From NCBI RefSeq assembly GCF_037201965.1, contig NZ_CP147518.1:3217001-3281000 (forward strand): a stretch of DNA of 64,000 nucleotides. Reading direction: 5' to 3'. Origin of the DNA: Spirosoma sp. SC4-14. GTDB lineage: Bacteria; Bacteroidota; Bacteroidia; Cytophagales; Spirosomataceae. Positions 44,132-53,134 of the stretch are shown in pieces (within the stretch, counting starts at the first letter, position 1; each line of letters begins with the position of its first letter). The notes under the pieces were generated by a model. The model worked only from the letters and a program-made list of their open reading frames with translations, searched no databases and had not been told where the DNA came from. Made by a program: the position numbers and the translations under genes.

Positions 44132-45202
44132 ATGTTTACAATAGATGCCCATCTCGATCTAAGTATGAACGCGATGGAATGGAATCGTGATTTGCGTCAG
44201 TCCATCCAGCGCATACGCGAACGCGAAGCCGGCATGACCGACAAGCCCGACCGAGCCAAAGGAACGGTATCGCTGCCCGAACTCCGGCGGGGAAATATCG
44301 GGTTGGTTGTGGCAACGCAGATCGCCCGTTATGTTGCTCCCGATAATCCGTTGCCGGGTTGGCAGTCGCCCGAGCAGGCCTGGGCGCAAACACAAGGCCA
44401 GCGGAGCTGGTACGAAGCGATGGAAGCCGAAGGGCAAATGGTACAAATCCGGGATTTGGCCAGTTTAGAAAACCATCTGAATCGTTGGAACGACAACACA
44501 CCCAATGATGATAAACCGATTGGGTATATTCTGAGCCTGGAAGGGGCCGATTCGCTGATTACTCCCGCGTATGTCGAACGGGCGTATGGCTATGGGCTAC
44601 GCGCCATTGGTCCGGCACACTATGGTCCGGGACGCTATGCGCAGGGAACGGATGCAACGGGCTTCATGGGAGCTGCCGGGCGGGCATTGCTTGCCGAAAT
44701 GGAGCGGTTCAATATCATTCTGGATGCGACCCACCTCTGCGACGATAGTTTTTGGGAAGCGCTGGATTACTTCAATGGCCCTGTGTGGGCGAGTCATAAC
44801 AATTGCCGGGCTCTGGTGAATCATAACCGGCAATTCAGCGACGAGCAAATTCGGGAACTAATTGCCCGCAATGCCGTGATTGGAGGAGCACTGGATGCCT
44901 GGATGATGGTTCCGGGTTGGGTGCGTGGCCAGTCGACGCCCGACGCCATGAACTGTCATCTGGCTGTGATGATTGATCACCTAGACCACATCTGCCAACT
45001 GGCCGGTAATGCCAATCACATTGGGATCGGTTCTGATCTGGATGGCGCTTTCGGTCGGGAACAATCGCCTTATGATTTAGATACGATTGCTGATCTCCAG
45101 AAAATTCCTGATTTACTACGCCAGCGGGGCTATACTGACGACGACATTGCCAAGGTAATGCATGGCAACTGGCTGCGGTTTCTGCGTAGCGTATGGCAGT
45201 AA
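44132..45202 (+). CDS. Membrane-dipeptidase-like metallopeptidase, M19
   Basis: Renal-dipeptidase-type binuclear zinc enzyme, an amidohydrolase-like TIM barrel that cleaves dipeptides, including those with a D-residue at the C-terminus. Metal ligands: HLD near residue 7-9 (IDAHLDL), Glu in SLEGADSL, His in LDATHLCDDS and ASHNNCRAL, and Asp in GIGSDLDGAFG. Length 356 fits. No signal peptide, so cytoplasmic. Together with the D-TA enzyme and RidA it forms a D-amino-acid dipeptide route. Confidence 0.93.
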   Translation: MFTIDAHLDLSMNAMEWNRDLRQSIQRIREREAGMTDKPDRAKGTVSLPELRRGNIGLVVATQIARYVAPDNPLPGWQSPEQAWAQTQGQRSWYEAMEAEGQMVQIRDLASLENHLNRWNDNTPNDDKPIGYILSLEGADSLITPAYVERAYGYGLRAIGPAHYGPGRYAQGTDATGFMGAAGRALLAEMERFNIILDATHLCDDSFWEALDYFNGPVWASHNNCRALVNHNRQFSDEQIRELIARNAVIGGALDAWMMVPGWVRGQSTPDAMNCHLAVMIDHLDHICQLAGNANHIGIGSDLDGAFGREQSPYDLDTIADLQKIPDLLRQRGYTDDDIAKVMHGNWLRFLRSVWQ

Positions 45203-45203
45203 A

Positions 45204-45767
45204 CTACACTACGTATGCGCTTCGCTCGTAGAGTTGTCTGACTTTATCGCGTGTTCGCTTGAGCCGCATTTTAACGGCACTTTCATTCAGGTTTAACTGG
45301 TTGGCTATCTGGCGTATATCCAGCCCGTCCTGATACTTCATTCGTAATATTGAAGCCTCCTCCTGGGAAATATTTTTCATGGCCCAGGAGAGTTTTTGCA
45401 GGCTGTAGTTCAGGTCTTCGGCGTCGTCGGTGCTGGCAATTTGCCGGTCATCGGCATCGTCGTTGTCGCTTAGCGATGAGGTTGGTAACCGATTGCCAAC
45501 CCGAAGCTGGTCCATGCAATAATTATAAGAAATCGAGTAGAGCCAGGTTGAAAAACTCGACCGTTCCTGAAAACGGTCGAGATGAGAAAACATCCGAATA
45601 AATATATCGTGGGTAAAATCCTGCGCTTTCTCCGAATCCTTCGTCAGGGATAAGCACCGACTATATACCTTATTTACGTAACGGTTATAAAGTGTTTCGA
45701 AGCAGTCGTTCGAATTTGAGTCCAGATACTGCCTGATAATTTCTTCATCCTTTAGTTTCGGTTTCAT
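45204..45767 (-). CDS. ECF-type RNA polymerase sigma factor
   Basis: A 187-residue sigma-70 family protein with region 2 (FETLYNRYVNKVYSRCLSL, DFTHDIFIRMF, SSFSTWLYSISYNYCMD) and region 4 (EEASILRMKYQDGLDIRQIA, ESAVKMRLKRTRDK). A negatively charged linker (SDNDDADDRQ) joins them. No anti-sigma gene is adjacent; one downstream gene reads the other way. It ends one base after the dipeptidase stop on the opposite strand. Targets unknown. Confidence 0.93.
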   Translation of the reverse strand: MKPKLKDEEIIRQYLDSNSNDCFETLYNRYVNKVYSRCLSLTKDSEKAQDFTHDIFIRMFSHLDRFQERSSFSTWLYSISYNYCMDQLRVGNRLPTSSLSDNDDADDRQIASTDDAEDLNYSLQKLSWAMKNISQEEASILRMKYQDGLDIRQIANQLNLNESAVKMRLKRTRDKVRQLYERSAYVV

Positions 45768-45940
45768 GGGATAGCAGGGTAAGAGAGAATGGATTCGCTT
45801 TAGTGTTTTGCTGACCTAAAGTTTTCCCTCTTTTTGCTTTCAATTTCAGATAATTCGACAAACTGTATATTTTTCTCGTTTTTTGGCAAAAAAATCCTTT
45901 AGTATTGTTTTTTCAATGAATTAATACGCTCAGGTAGTAG

Positions 45941-45948
45941 TATATTTG
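45941..45948 (+). promoter_or_regulatory. Candidate promoter element (TAnnTTTG) for the H-NOX operon
   Basis: TATATTTG fits the Bacteroidota -7 consensus and lies 47 bases before the GTG start of the H-NOX gene, in an AT-rich gap. No clear -33 box. Confidence 0.4.
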
Positions 45949-45995
45949 TTACTAATTGTATATATGAAATTACTATTTGTAAATTATATTATTTT

Positions 45996-46535
45996 GTGAA
46001 AGGAATTGTATTTACCGAGTTATTAGAAATGATCGAAAAGAAATTTAATTATGCTTTAGTCGATCATTTGCTGACCACGAGTGAACTAGCCTCGGGTGGG
46101 ATATATACTGCAGTTGGTACCTACGATCCTGCCGAAATGGTTACTCTGGTTGATAACTTAAGCCAAGAAGTGCAAATTGCAGTACCAGATTTACTCCGTA
46201 TGTATGGCCATTATATGTTCGATAAGTTCAGGCGCGATTACAGCTCCTTTATTGATCGATACGATAATGCTTTTCATTTATTACAGTCTATTCAAAATTC
46301 TATCCATGTAGAAGTGAAAAAGATCTATCCAGACGCCGAACTGCCGCATTTCGATGTTTCTCAACTCGCTGAGAACCATCTGTGCATGTATTACCGATCG
46401 GAACGAAAGTTGGCTGATTTTGCATATGGTCTGATAGAAGCCTGTCTGGCTCATTTTAATGAGAAAGCAACCATCCACCAAACCATTCTGGTTAATGATG
46501 GCAGTCAGGTACGTTTTGATATCGTGAAATTATGA
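45996..46535 (+). CDS. H-NOX (heme nitric oxide/oxygen-binding) domain protein
   Basis: A single-domain heme sensor that binds NO at nanomolar levels and regulates a partner kinase. The proximal heme ligand is His104 in IHVEVKKIYPDAELP, and the porphyrin-binding YxSxR motif is Tyr133-x-Ser135-x-Arg137. The start MKGIVFTELLEMIEKKF is family-typical and begins with GTG. Its stop overlaps the kinase ATG by four bases (ATGA), the usual H-NOX/kinase arrangement. Confidence 0.93.
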   Translation: MKGIVFTELLEMIEKKFNYALVDHLLTTSELASGGIYTAVGTYDPAEMVTLVDNLSQEVQIAVPDLLRMYGHYMFDKFRRDYSSFIDRYDNAFHLLQSIQNSIHVEVKKIYPDAELPHFDVSQLAENHLCMYYRSERKLADFAYGLIEACLAHFNEKATIHQTILVNDGSQVRFDIVKL

Positions 46536-49378
46536 CTGAACAAAGCGATATCGAATTACTGAAAAGGCACCTCGAACGGGAGAAAGCGGCTCGGGCTGAG
46601 GCTGAAGCTATTCTGGAAAAAAAGGCAATGGAGCTTTATAATGCCAATGAGCAGCTTCAGCACCTGAACGGAAATCTGGAACAGCAGATTCGCGATAAGC
46701 TGAACGAACTGAGCCAGAGTGAGCAACGATATCGTCATCTGGTTGAGTCTGTTCAGGATATTCTATACAAAATTTCGCCCGAAGGTTTTTTTACGTTCGT
46801 CAACTCCGTTGTTGAGCGATCCCTTGGGTATACGGAGCAGGAGTTTGTGGGGAAGCATTTCACCGATATTGTAGCTCCGGGCTACCGAAAAAGGCTGCTG
46901 GAATTCTATCTGACGATGATTCAGGATCGGATAGATAGCACCTATCAGGAGTTCCCGATTGTTGCCAAAGATGGCCATCTGGTCTGGATCGGGCAAACGG
47001 TTCGGCTTATTGTTGACGGTAACACCATTATCGAGCTAGTGGCCGTTGCCCGCGATATATCTGATCGAAAACAGACCGAAATCGAGTTGCAAAGAACACA
47101 GACCCGGCTTTCGACACTGATCACCAGCATGCATTCTGCCATTCTGGTTAAAGACGAAAACCGGCGCATCATTCTGGTCAATCAGCTATTCTGCGATATG
47201 TTCTGTATGGACAAGCGCCCGGATCAGCTCATTGGTCTGGATTATTCGCAGTCGGCCGAAGCGGTGAAGCACATGATGGAAGATCCGGAGGGCTATGTTC
47301 AACAGGTTCAGGATCTGATTCATAATCGGGAGGCTCGGATAGGAGAAGAAATCAGAATGGTGAATGGACATATTCTGGAACGCGATTATATTCCGATTTC
47401 TCTGGGCGATCAGTATCTGGGGCACCTCTGGAAATTTACGGATGTCACCGAAAAATACCTTGCCCGCGAGCAAATTCGCCGGAGCGAAGAAAAGTATAGG
47501 GGCATTATGAATAACATGGAGCTCGGCCTTCTGGAAGTAGATAACGACCAGACGATAACGAGAGCCTACGAGCGATTCTGCCATATGGTGGGGTATTCGG
47601 AAGAAGAACTCATTGGGCAAAATGCTGCCCAATTATTTCTTCCGGAAGAATTTTCGGACGTGAATCAACACCACGAGAGCGAGCGCAAACAAGGTAATGC
47701 CAGTTCATATGAAATGCAGCTTCGTAAGAAAGATGGTAGCCGAATCTGGGTGCTTATCAGTGGCGTTCCCATCATAGACGAAGAGAATCGCATTGTGGGA
47801 TCGATGGGAATCCACTATGACCTGACGGAACGGAAGCGCCTGGAAGAAGAACTGGCCCACGCCAAAGAAATTGCCGACGAAGCCCGACAAGCCGAAAAAC
47901 AGTTTCTGGCTAATATGAGCCACGAAATCCGAACACCCCTCAATGCCATTATCGGAATGTCGCATTTGCTGTTCGATACGCAGCCAACGCACCAGCAGCG
48001 GGAATACATTGAAATTCTGAAAACGTCGGCCGATTTTCTGCATAGTTTGATTTCTGATTTGCTGGATATGACAAAAATTGAAGCAGGACGAATTGAGGTG
48101 CAGGCCCGGCCGTTTGATCTGGTTGGCTTGCTGCGGTCGACGCAGAAAGTTTTTGAGATGAAGCTGCACGACCGACCCATTTCGATCGACGTGATGCTGG
48201 ATACGCGCATCTCGGGCAATTTTGTGGGCGACGAACTTATGCTCAATCAGATTCTGATGAATCTGGTTGGTAATGCCGAAAAGTTTACCGAAGAGGGTAG
48301 TATTCAACTAACAGCCAGAATAAAAAAGGAGGAAAAAGGAGTTTGCTGGATTGAATTTGCCGTAACGGACACCGGTATCGGTATTCCGTCCGATAAGCTG
48401 GATCTGGTCTTTCAGAAGTTCAAACAGGTAAACCCATACGGTCAGAAACACAAAGGGACCGGGTTGGGGCTGGCCATTACGAAAGAACTGGTCGAAATTC
48501 AGGGCGGTTCTATTTCGGTGCGGAGCCATGAGGGCGAGGGGAGTACGTTTCTGTTTGTATTACCTTTTACAAAAGAGGTTTTATCTGGCGAGCCGGTGCA
48601 AAAACCTGTGAACGATGCAACCGTAGCCCGAGATCTTAAGGTTTGCCACGTATTGGTTGTAGAAGACAACCTGATGAATCAGAAGTACATCTGTAGTTTG
48701 CTGAACAAATGGAAGATTCCTTATACATTGGCAATGGATGGTAAAAAAGCCGTTGAACAGGCAAAAAAAGAGCAATTCGATGTTATCATGATGGACATTC
48801 AAATGCCTATCATGAATGGCTATGAAGCAACGGTGGCTATTCGGAGCACGCAGAACCCGAACCAGCACACGCCTATTGTCGCCTTAACTGCATCGGCGAT
48901 GCTCGACCATAAAAACATGGCAATGGAAGTAGGGATGAACGATTTTCTGACTAAACCCTTTGAACCTGATCAACTCATGGACATTCTACAACGATACGCT
49001 CCTGTGTCTGTGCCAAATTCGCCTGAAATCCAGATAGATCAGGCCGCATTGATGGAATTGTATGGGGGCGATCCTGACTATGTAGCGGAGATGATCGGCA
49101 CCTTTCTGACCGATATTGTACCCGATATACAACTACTGCCCAGCCTGCTTGATCAGAAAAATTCGGACGAACTTGCCCGTATGATTCATAAACTGAAACC
49201 AACATTCAGTATGGTGGGTTTGCCCGGTCTACAGAATAAAATGATAGAACTGGAAGAGGCCGTTAAGCAGGGTGCCCAACCAGAACTGATCGAAACATAC
49301 TGCAATGCTATTGTGACCGAAACAAATAATGTGTTGCCTGTATTGGAAAAAGAAATGCACAGGTTTTCGCAGTTATAA
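46532..49378 (+). CDS. Hybrid histidine kinase with Hpt, H-NOX-associated
   Basis: Cytoplasmic multi-domain kinase, 948 residues, no signal or membrane helix. In order: coiled-coil start (LKRHLEREKAARAEAEAILE) typical of H-NOX partners; three PAS domains (about 65-185, 190-310, 320-440); HisKA with phospho-His464 in NMSHEIRTPLN; HATPase with DTGIGIP and GTGLGLA; a receiver with Asp755 in DVIMMDIQMP; and a C-terminal Hpt with His886 in RMIHKLKP. Predicted flow is H464 to D755 to H886 to the next gene's receiver. NO bound to the H-NOX protein should change its activity. Confidence 0.95.
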   Translation: MTEQSDIELLKRHLEREKAARAEAEAILEKKAMELYNANEQLQHLNGNLEQQIRDKLNELSQSEQRYRHLVESVQDILYKISPEGFFTFVNSVVERSLGYTEQEFVGKHFTDIVAPGYRKRLLEFYLTMIQDRIDSTYQEFPIVAKDGHLVWIGQTVRLIVDGNTIIELVAVARDISDRKQTEIELQRTQTRLSTLITSMHSAILVKDENRRIILVNQLFCDMFCMDKRPDQLIGLDYSQSAEAVKHMMEDPEGYVQQVQDLIHNREARIGEEIRMVNGHILERDYIPISLGDQYLGHLWKFTDVTEKYLAREQIRRSEEKYRGIMNNMELGLLEVDNDQTITRAYERFCHMVGYSEEELIGQNAAQLFLPEEFSDVNQHHESERKQGNASSYEMQLRKKDGSRIWVLISGVPIIDEENRIVGSMGIHYDLTERKRLEEELAHAKEIADEARQAEKQFLANMSHEIRTPLNAIIGMSHLLFDTQPTHQQREYIEILKTSADFLHSLISDLLDMTKIEAGRIEVQARPFDLVGLLRSTQKVFEMKLHDRPISIDVMLDTRISGNFVGDELMLNQILMNLVGNAEKFTEEGSIQLTARIKKEEKGVCWIEFAVTDTGIGIPSDKLDLVFQKFKQVNPYGQKHKGTGLGLAITKELVEIQGGSISVRSHEGEGSTFLFVLPFTKEVLSGEPVQKPVNDATVARDLKVCHVLVVEDNLMNQKYICSLLNKWKIPYTLAMDGKKAVEQAKKEQFDVIMMDIQMPIMNGYEATVAIRSTQNPNQHTPIVALTASAMLDHKNMAMEVGMNDFLTKPFEPDQLMDILQRYAPVSVPNSPEIQIDQAALMELYGGDPDYVAEMIGTFLTDIVPDIQLLPSLLDQKNSDELARMIHKLKPTFSMVGLPGLQNKMIELEEAVKQGAQPELIETYCNAIVTETNNVLPVLEKEMHRFSQL

Positions 49379-49381
49379 CCT

Positions 49382-50068
49382 ATGATTTTACGATGTATTC
49401 TTGTTGAAGACGAGCCTATGGCTCGCAAATCGTTACAGCGCCTGTGTGAGAATCATGCCTCGCTGGATCTGGTTGGGGTGTTCGATAATGCCGCCGATGC
49501 ACTAAGTTTTCTGACAAACCATGCCATTGATCTGATCTGGCTCGACATTGAGATGCCAGGACTATCGGGTTTTGAGTTGCTGGAAAACCTACCCATCATT
49601 CCATCGGTAGTGATGACCACCGGCAAAACGGAATATGCTTATCAGGCATTTCAGTATCAGGTTATTGATTATCTCCATAAGCCCATAACCATACCCCGCT
49701 TCAATCTGGCCGTTGAAAAAGTACTAGAACTCAATAAACTCAATAAACTGGCCACCGACCGAAAAGAGATTTATATCAAAAATGAGGGGCGGTATGTTCG
49801 GTTACCGTTCGATACAATCACGTACATTGAAAATATTGGCGATTATGTAAAAATCTATACAGCAACCCAGACCTATGTGGTCTACACAACCATGAAGTCG
49901 CTCGAAGAAAAACTGGGGCCACAATTCCTGCGCGTACACCGGTCTTATATCGTTCACCTCAACAAGATTGTCGATATTGAAGAAAATACGCTGGTTATTA
50001 CCGATAAAGTTATACCCATCAGCCGGGCCAACAAATCTGAACTGATGAGCCGACTCAACTTGCTCTAG
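49382..50068 (+). CDS. LytTR-type response regulator
   Basis: A 228-residue two-domain regulator. The receiver has acidic residues in VEDEPMA, phospho-Asp55 in LIWLDIEMPG and the Lys in DYLHKPIT. The LytTR DNA-binding domain follows (about 130-228) with NIGDYVKIYT and FLRVHRSYIVHLNKI. Only 3 bases separate it from the kinase gene, so it is the output of the H-NOX system. Targets unknown; it may act by DNA binding or multimerisation. Confidence 0.95.
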   Translation: MILRCILVEDEPMARKSLQRLCENHASLDLVGVFDNAADALSFLTNHAIDLIWLDIEMPGLSGFELLENLPIIPSVVMTTGKTEYAYQAFQYQVIDYLHKPITIPRFNLAVEKVLELNKLNKLATDRKEIYIKNEGRYVRLPFDTITYIENIGDYVKIYTATQTYVVYTTMKSLEEKLGPQFLRVHRSYIVHLNKIVDIEENTLVITDKVIPISRANKSELMSRLNLL

Positions 50069-50213
50069 TCACTTCTGGCAAATGAGTAACATTAATTCGG
50101 CATTCGGGCCGGGTAGAGGGCTGAGCTAACAGGAATTTAATTGTTGTTCGGGTTGGATTTCGATTCGCGATTCGCGACGTTTGCCGCGTTCTCCATTCAA
50201 CCTGTTTCAACTT

Positions 50214-51839
50214 ATGACAAACCCACAACTCGCCAGCCTGTTCCCTGGCGACGAGTCTCAAATTCCGGCCAATTATCGAATTGAGCCAATCCATCAGCGC
50301 CAATACCTGATCAATGGCGAGATGCGTCAGTGGGATGGCCCGGTTTCTGACGTGTACTCGCCTATCTGCTTGCCAGCTGCCAATGGAGCACTTGAACGCG
50401 TACTCGTTGGAAGTTATCCGGTTACGGGGCCTAAAGAAGCACTCGATGCACTGGACGCTGCCGTTGCCGCCTACGATAATGGCCGTGGCCAATGGCCAAC
50501 CATGTCGGTTGCCGACCGCATTAAGTGTATGGAAACGTTTGTTGGCAAAATGCTCGAAAAGAAAGAGCTTGTCGTGAACCTCATTATGTGGGAAATTGGC
50601 AAGAATCTGGCCGATGCCACAAAAGAATTTGACCGAACGGCGAAATACATTTATGATACCATCGATACCCTGAAAAATATGGACCGCAATTCTTCACGGT
50701 TCCGTATTGAAGAAGGTATCATCGGGCAAATTCGCCGATCACCTCTGGGTGTTGTGCTGGCAATGGGGCCATTCAATTACCCGCTCAACGAGACGTACAC
50801 AACCCTTATTCCGGCTATTCTGATGGGAAACACCATCCTGTTCAAAACACCGAAACACGGGTCATTATTGCATTATCCGTTGCTCGAAGCGTTTCAGACC
50901 AGTTTCCCGAAGGGCGTTGTTAACTCGCTCTACGGTCGTGGTGCCAATGTGGTGCCACCAGTCATGCAGTCGGGCAAGATCAATGTATTGACCCTGATCG
51001 GATCGAGCCGGGTGGCTGATGAACTACAGCGACAACACCCCAAACTAAACCGGCTTCGGTCAATTATGAGTCTGGATGCCAAAAACGCGGCAATTATCTT
51101 GCCCGATGCTGATCTGGACGTAGCCGTGAGCGAATGTTTACTGGGGTCGTTATCATTTAATGGGCAGCGCTGCACCGCCATCAAAATTGTTTGGGCACAT
51201 AGCAGTATAGTGGACGAATTTCTGAAACGGTTCAGCACTGCCGTAAACAAGCTGAAACTAGGTATGCCCTGGATGGCCGGTGCGCAGATTACCCCTTTGC
51301 CTGAGCCAACTAAAACCCAATATCTGGCCGAGATTATTGCTGATGCTCAGGCAAAAGGGGCCGCAATTGTTAACGAAGGTGGTGGCGAAATGATTGCTTC
51401 TTTGTTTCAGCCTGCGGTTGTGTATCCCGTAAGTGAAGGCATGCGCTTGTATCGGGAAGAACAATTCGGCCCCGTTATTCCGGTTGTACCTTTCAGTGAT
51501 ACCGACGAGTTTATCGATTACCTCATCACCGACGACCATGGGATGCAGGCCAGTATTTTCGGTACCGATACCAATGAGATTGCGAAACTGATTGACCCGC
51601 TGGTTAATCTGGTAAGTCGCGTCAACATCAATGCCCAGTGTCAGCGAGGACCTGATACCTTTCCGTTTACGGGGCGTAAAGATTCGGCCGAAGGAACACT
51701 ATCGGTCGAAGATGCGCTCCGGTCGTTTTCGATTCGGTCGGCGGTAGCTACTAAAGACACCGAAGCAAACAAACATATTCTAAACGAGATTGTTCGGGAG
51801 CACAAATCGGAGTTTTTGAGTACTAATTTTATTTTTTAG
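50214..51839 (+). CDS. GapN-like aldehyde dehydrogenase (NADP-dependent)
   Basis: ALDH-superfamily enzyme, 541 residues, near the non-phosphorylating glyceraldehyde-3-phosphate dehydrogenase branch. The catalytic Cys is in FNGQRCTAIK, the oxyanion-hole Asn in GPFNYPLNE, and the nucleotide-binding IGSSRVADEL motif is present. The block usually ending E-L-G-G-K reads S-L-D-A-K here, so the general-base Glu is replaced by Ser. I recall similar LDAK forms in relatives, so this may be a subfamily feature. The in-frame TTG at 50181 is a poorer start. Substrate could be another phosphorylated or short-chain aldehyde. Confidence 0.85.
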   Translation: MTNPQLASLFPGDESQIPANYRIEPIHQRQYLINGEMRQWDGPVSDVYSPICLPAANGALERVLVGSYPVTGPKEALDALDAAVAAYDNGRGQWPTMSVADRIKCMETFVGKMLEKKELVVNLIMWEIGKNLADATKEFDRTAKYIYDTIDTLKNMDRNSSRFRIEEGIIGQIRRSPLGVVLAMGPFNYPLNETYTTLIPAILMGNTILFKTPKHGSLLHYPLLEAFQTSFPKGVVNSLYGRGANVVPPVMQSGKINVLTLIGSSRVADELQRQHPKLNRLRSIMSLDAKNAAIILPDADLDVAVSECLLGSLSFNGQRCTAIKIVWAHSSIVDEFLKRFSTAVNKLKLGMPWMAGAQITPLPEPTKTQYLAEIIADAQAKGAAIVNEGGGEMIASLFQPAVVYPVSEGMRLYREEQFGPVIPVVPFSDTDEFIDYLITDDHGMQASIFGTDTNEIAKLIDPLVNLVSRVNINAQCQRGPDTFPFTGRKDSAEGTLSVEDALRSFSIRSAVATKDTEANKHILNEIVREHKSEFLSTNFIF

Positions 51840-51841
51840 GC

Positions 51842-51938
51842 AGTGCCGGAGGCACTTCATTGAATAGGAAACAGGTGTAGTGCTGGCAATTGAATGATAA
51901 TCCTATAATTTGCCAGTGAATTACGCTTGTTTCCTATT
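51842..51938. terminator. Stem-loops after the aldehyde dehydrogenase gene
   Basis: A small hairpin (agtgcc-gga-ggcact) directly follows the stop. A larger imperfect one joins aataggaaacagg...ctggcaa with ttgccag...cctgtttcctatt-type sequence (51863-51938). No strong T-run. The larger arms match over their outer 11 bases exactly. Confidence 0.5.
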
Positions 51939-51969
51939 TCGGTATTTTCTCACTAAACACGTCTGACTA

Positions 51970-52950
51970 ATGGGCCTTTTCGATTTTATCCGTAATGAGT
52001 TCATCGAAGTAATCGATTGGGTGGACAATTCCACTGATACGGTTATCTATAAATTTCCCGATAACGGCAATAACATCAAATATGGAGCGCAACTTACCGT
52101 TCGGGAGTCGCAGATGGCGGTTTTTCTGAACGAAGGGAAATTGGCCGATGTTTATCCGCCCGGCCGCTACGAACTCACCACGAAGAATATGCCAATTATG
52201 ACTACGCTACAGTCGTGGAAGTATGGCTTCGAATCGCCCTTTAAGGCCGATGTGTATTTCGTATCGACCAAGCAGTTTACTAATCTGAAATGGGGTACCC
52301 AAAACCCAATCATCGTTCGTGATCCTGAGTTCAAACAGGTGCGGGTGCGTGCGTTTGGCGTTTTTTCGCTACGGGTAACCGATGGCGGAAAGTTTATTCA
52401 TGAGTTTGGCGGAACAACACCTGTAGTTCGGATAGGTGATCTTGAAGAACAGCTCCGAACAGCTATTGTCAGTAAATTTTCTGACACAATAGCCGAATCT
52501 AATATTTCTATTCTCGATCTGGCTCGCAATTATCAGGAACTTGGCGAGAAAATGCGCCCGATTTTGCAGGATGATTTTACGGCCTATGGTCTGGAACTGA
52601 CTCGTTTCTATATCGAAAATACCAGCCTGCCGCCCGAGGTCGAAGCGTTTCTGGACAAAACCACACAGATGAATATGGTGGGCGATATGGCTCGTTTTCA
52701 GCAGTTTCAGGCGGGTGTATCGCTCGAAAAAGCCGCCGAAGAAGGAGGAGCCGGTAGTGCCGCCATACTGATGGGCGGTCTGGGTAATTTTATGGGTGGC
52801 GCCAGTGCCCAAAACGCTCAACAACCTACTGGCGACGATAAGGCAAAAACGATGGAACTTCTGAAACAATTAGCCGATCTGAAAACTGCGGGCGTATTAA
52901 CAGAAGAAGAATTTGCGGCCAAAAAAGCTGAACTGCTGGCTAAAATCTGA
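51970..52950 (+). CDS. SPFH-domain protein (YdjI/virion-core-like) with SHOCT tail
   Basis: A 326-residue protein with the SPFH-like domain (about 20-220): GAQLTVRESQMAVFLNEGKLADVYPPGRYELTTKN is the conserved opening in this YdjI-type group. A Gly/Ala-rich linker precedes a SHOCT-type C-terminal helical pair (ELLKQLADLKTAGVLTEEEF). No signal or membrane helix. Relatives are encoded beside zinc-ribbon proteins; here the zinc-ribbon gene follows by 184 bases. In Bacillus a related operon (ydjGHI) exists. Role unknown, perhaps membrane-associated scaffolding. Confidence 0.87.
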   Translation: MGLFDFIRNEFIEVIDWVDNSTDTVIYKFPDNGNNIKYGAQLTVRESQMAVFLNEGKLADVYPPGRYELTTKNMPIMTTLQSWKYGFESPFKADVYFVSTKQFTNLKWGTQNPIIVRDPEFKQVRVRAFGVFSLRVTDGGKFIHEFGGTTPVVRIGDLEEQLRTAIVSKFSDTIAESNISILDLARNYQELGEKMRPILQDDFTAYGLELTRFYIENTSLPPEVEAFLDKTTQMNMVGDMARFQQFQAGVSLEKAAEEGGAGSAAILMGGLGNFMGGASAQNAQQPTGDDKAKTMELLKQLADLKTAGVLTEEEFAAKKAELLAKI

Positions 52951-52955
52951 CAAAT

Positions 52956-52996
52956 GAGTACGCCTATAAGGTTTCTAAAACCTTATAGGCGTACTC
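52956..52996 (+). terminator. 19-bp perfect stem-loop
   Basis: Arms gagtacgcctataaggttt and its exact complement flank a 3-base loop, 5 bases after the SPFH stop. There is no following T-run on the plus strand. Confidence 0.75.
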
Positions 52997-53134
52997 TAAA
53001 CGAACTATAGTCTGATTTAAGAAAGCAGATTCTATAAGTTACAGAGACCCTGTTCCATACTGAATTTCTTGGTAGCTCTGTAGGCAATAATCCCAATCCT
53101 GTAAACCGAATCCCGTAATCCCTCTTTCCTCTGC

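Noticed and set aside
50069..50213. Short gattcgc duplication as a regulatory repeat
   Set aside because: Only two 7-base copies in GC-rich sequence; not distinguishable from chance.
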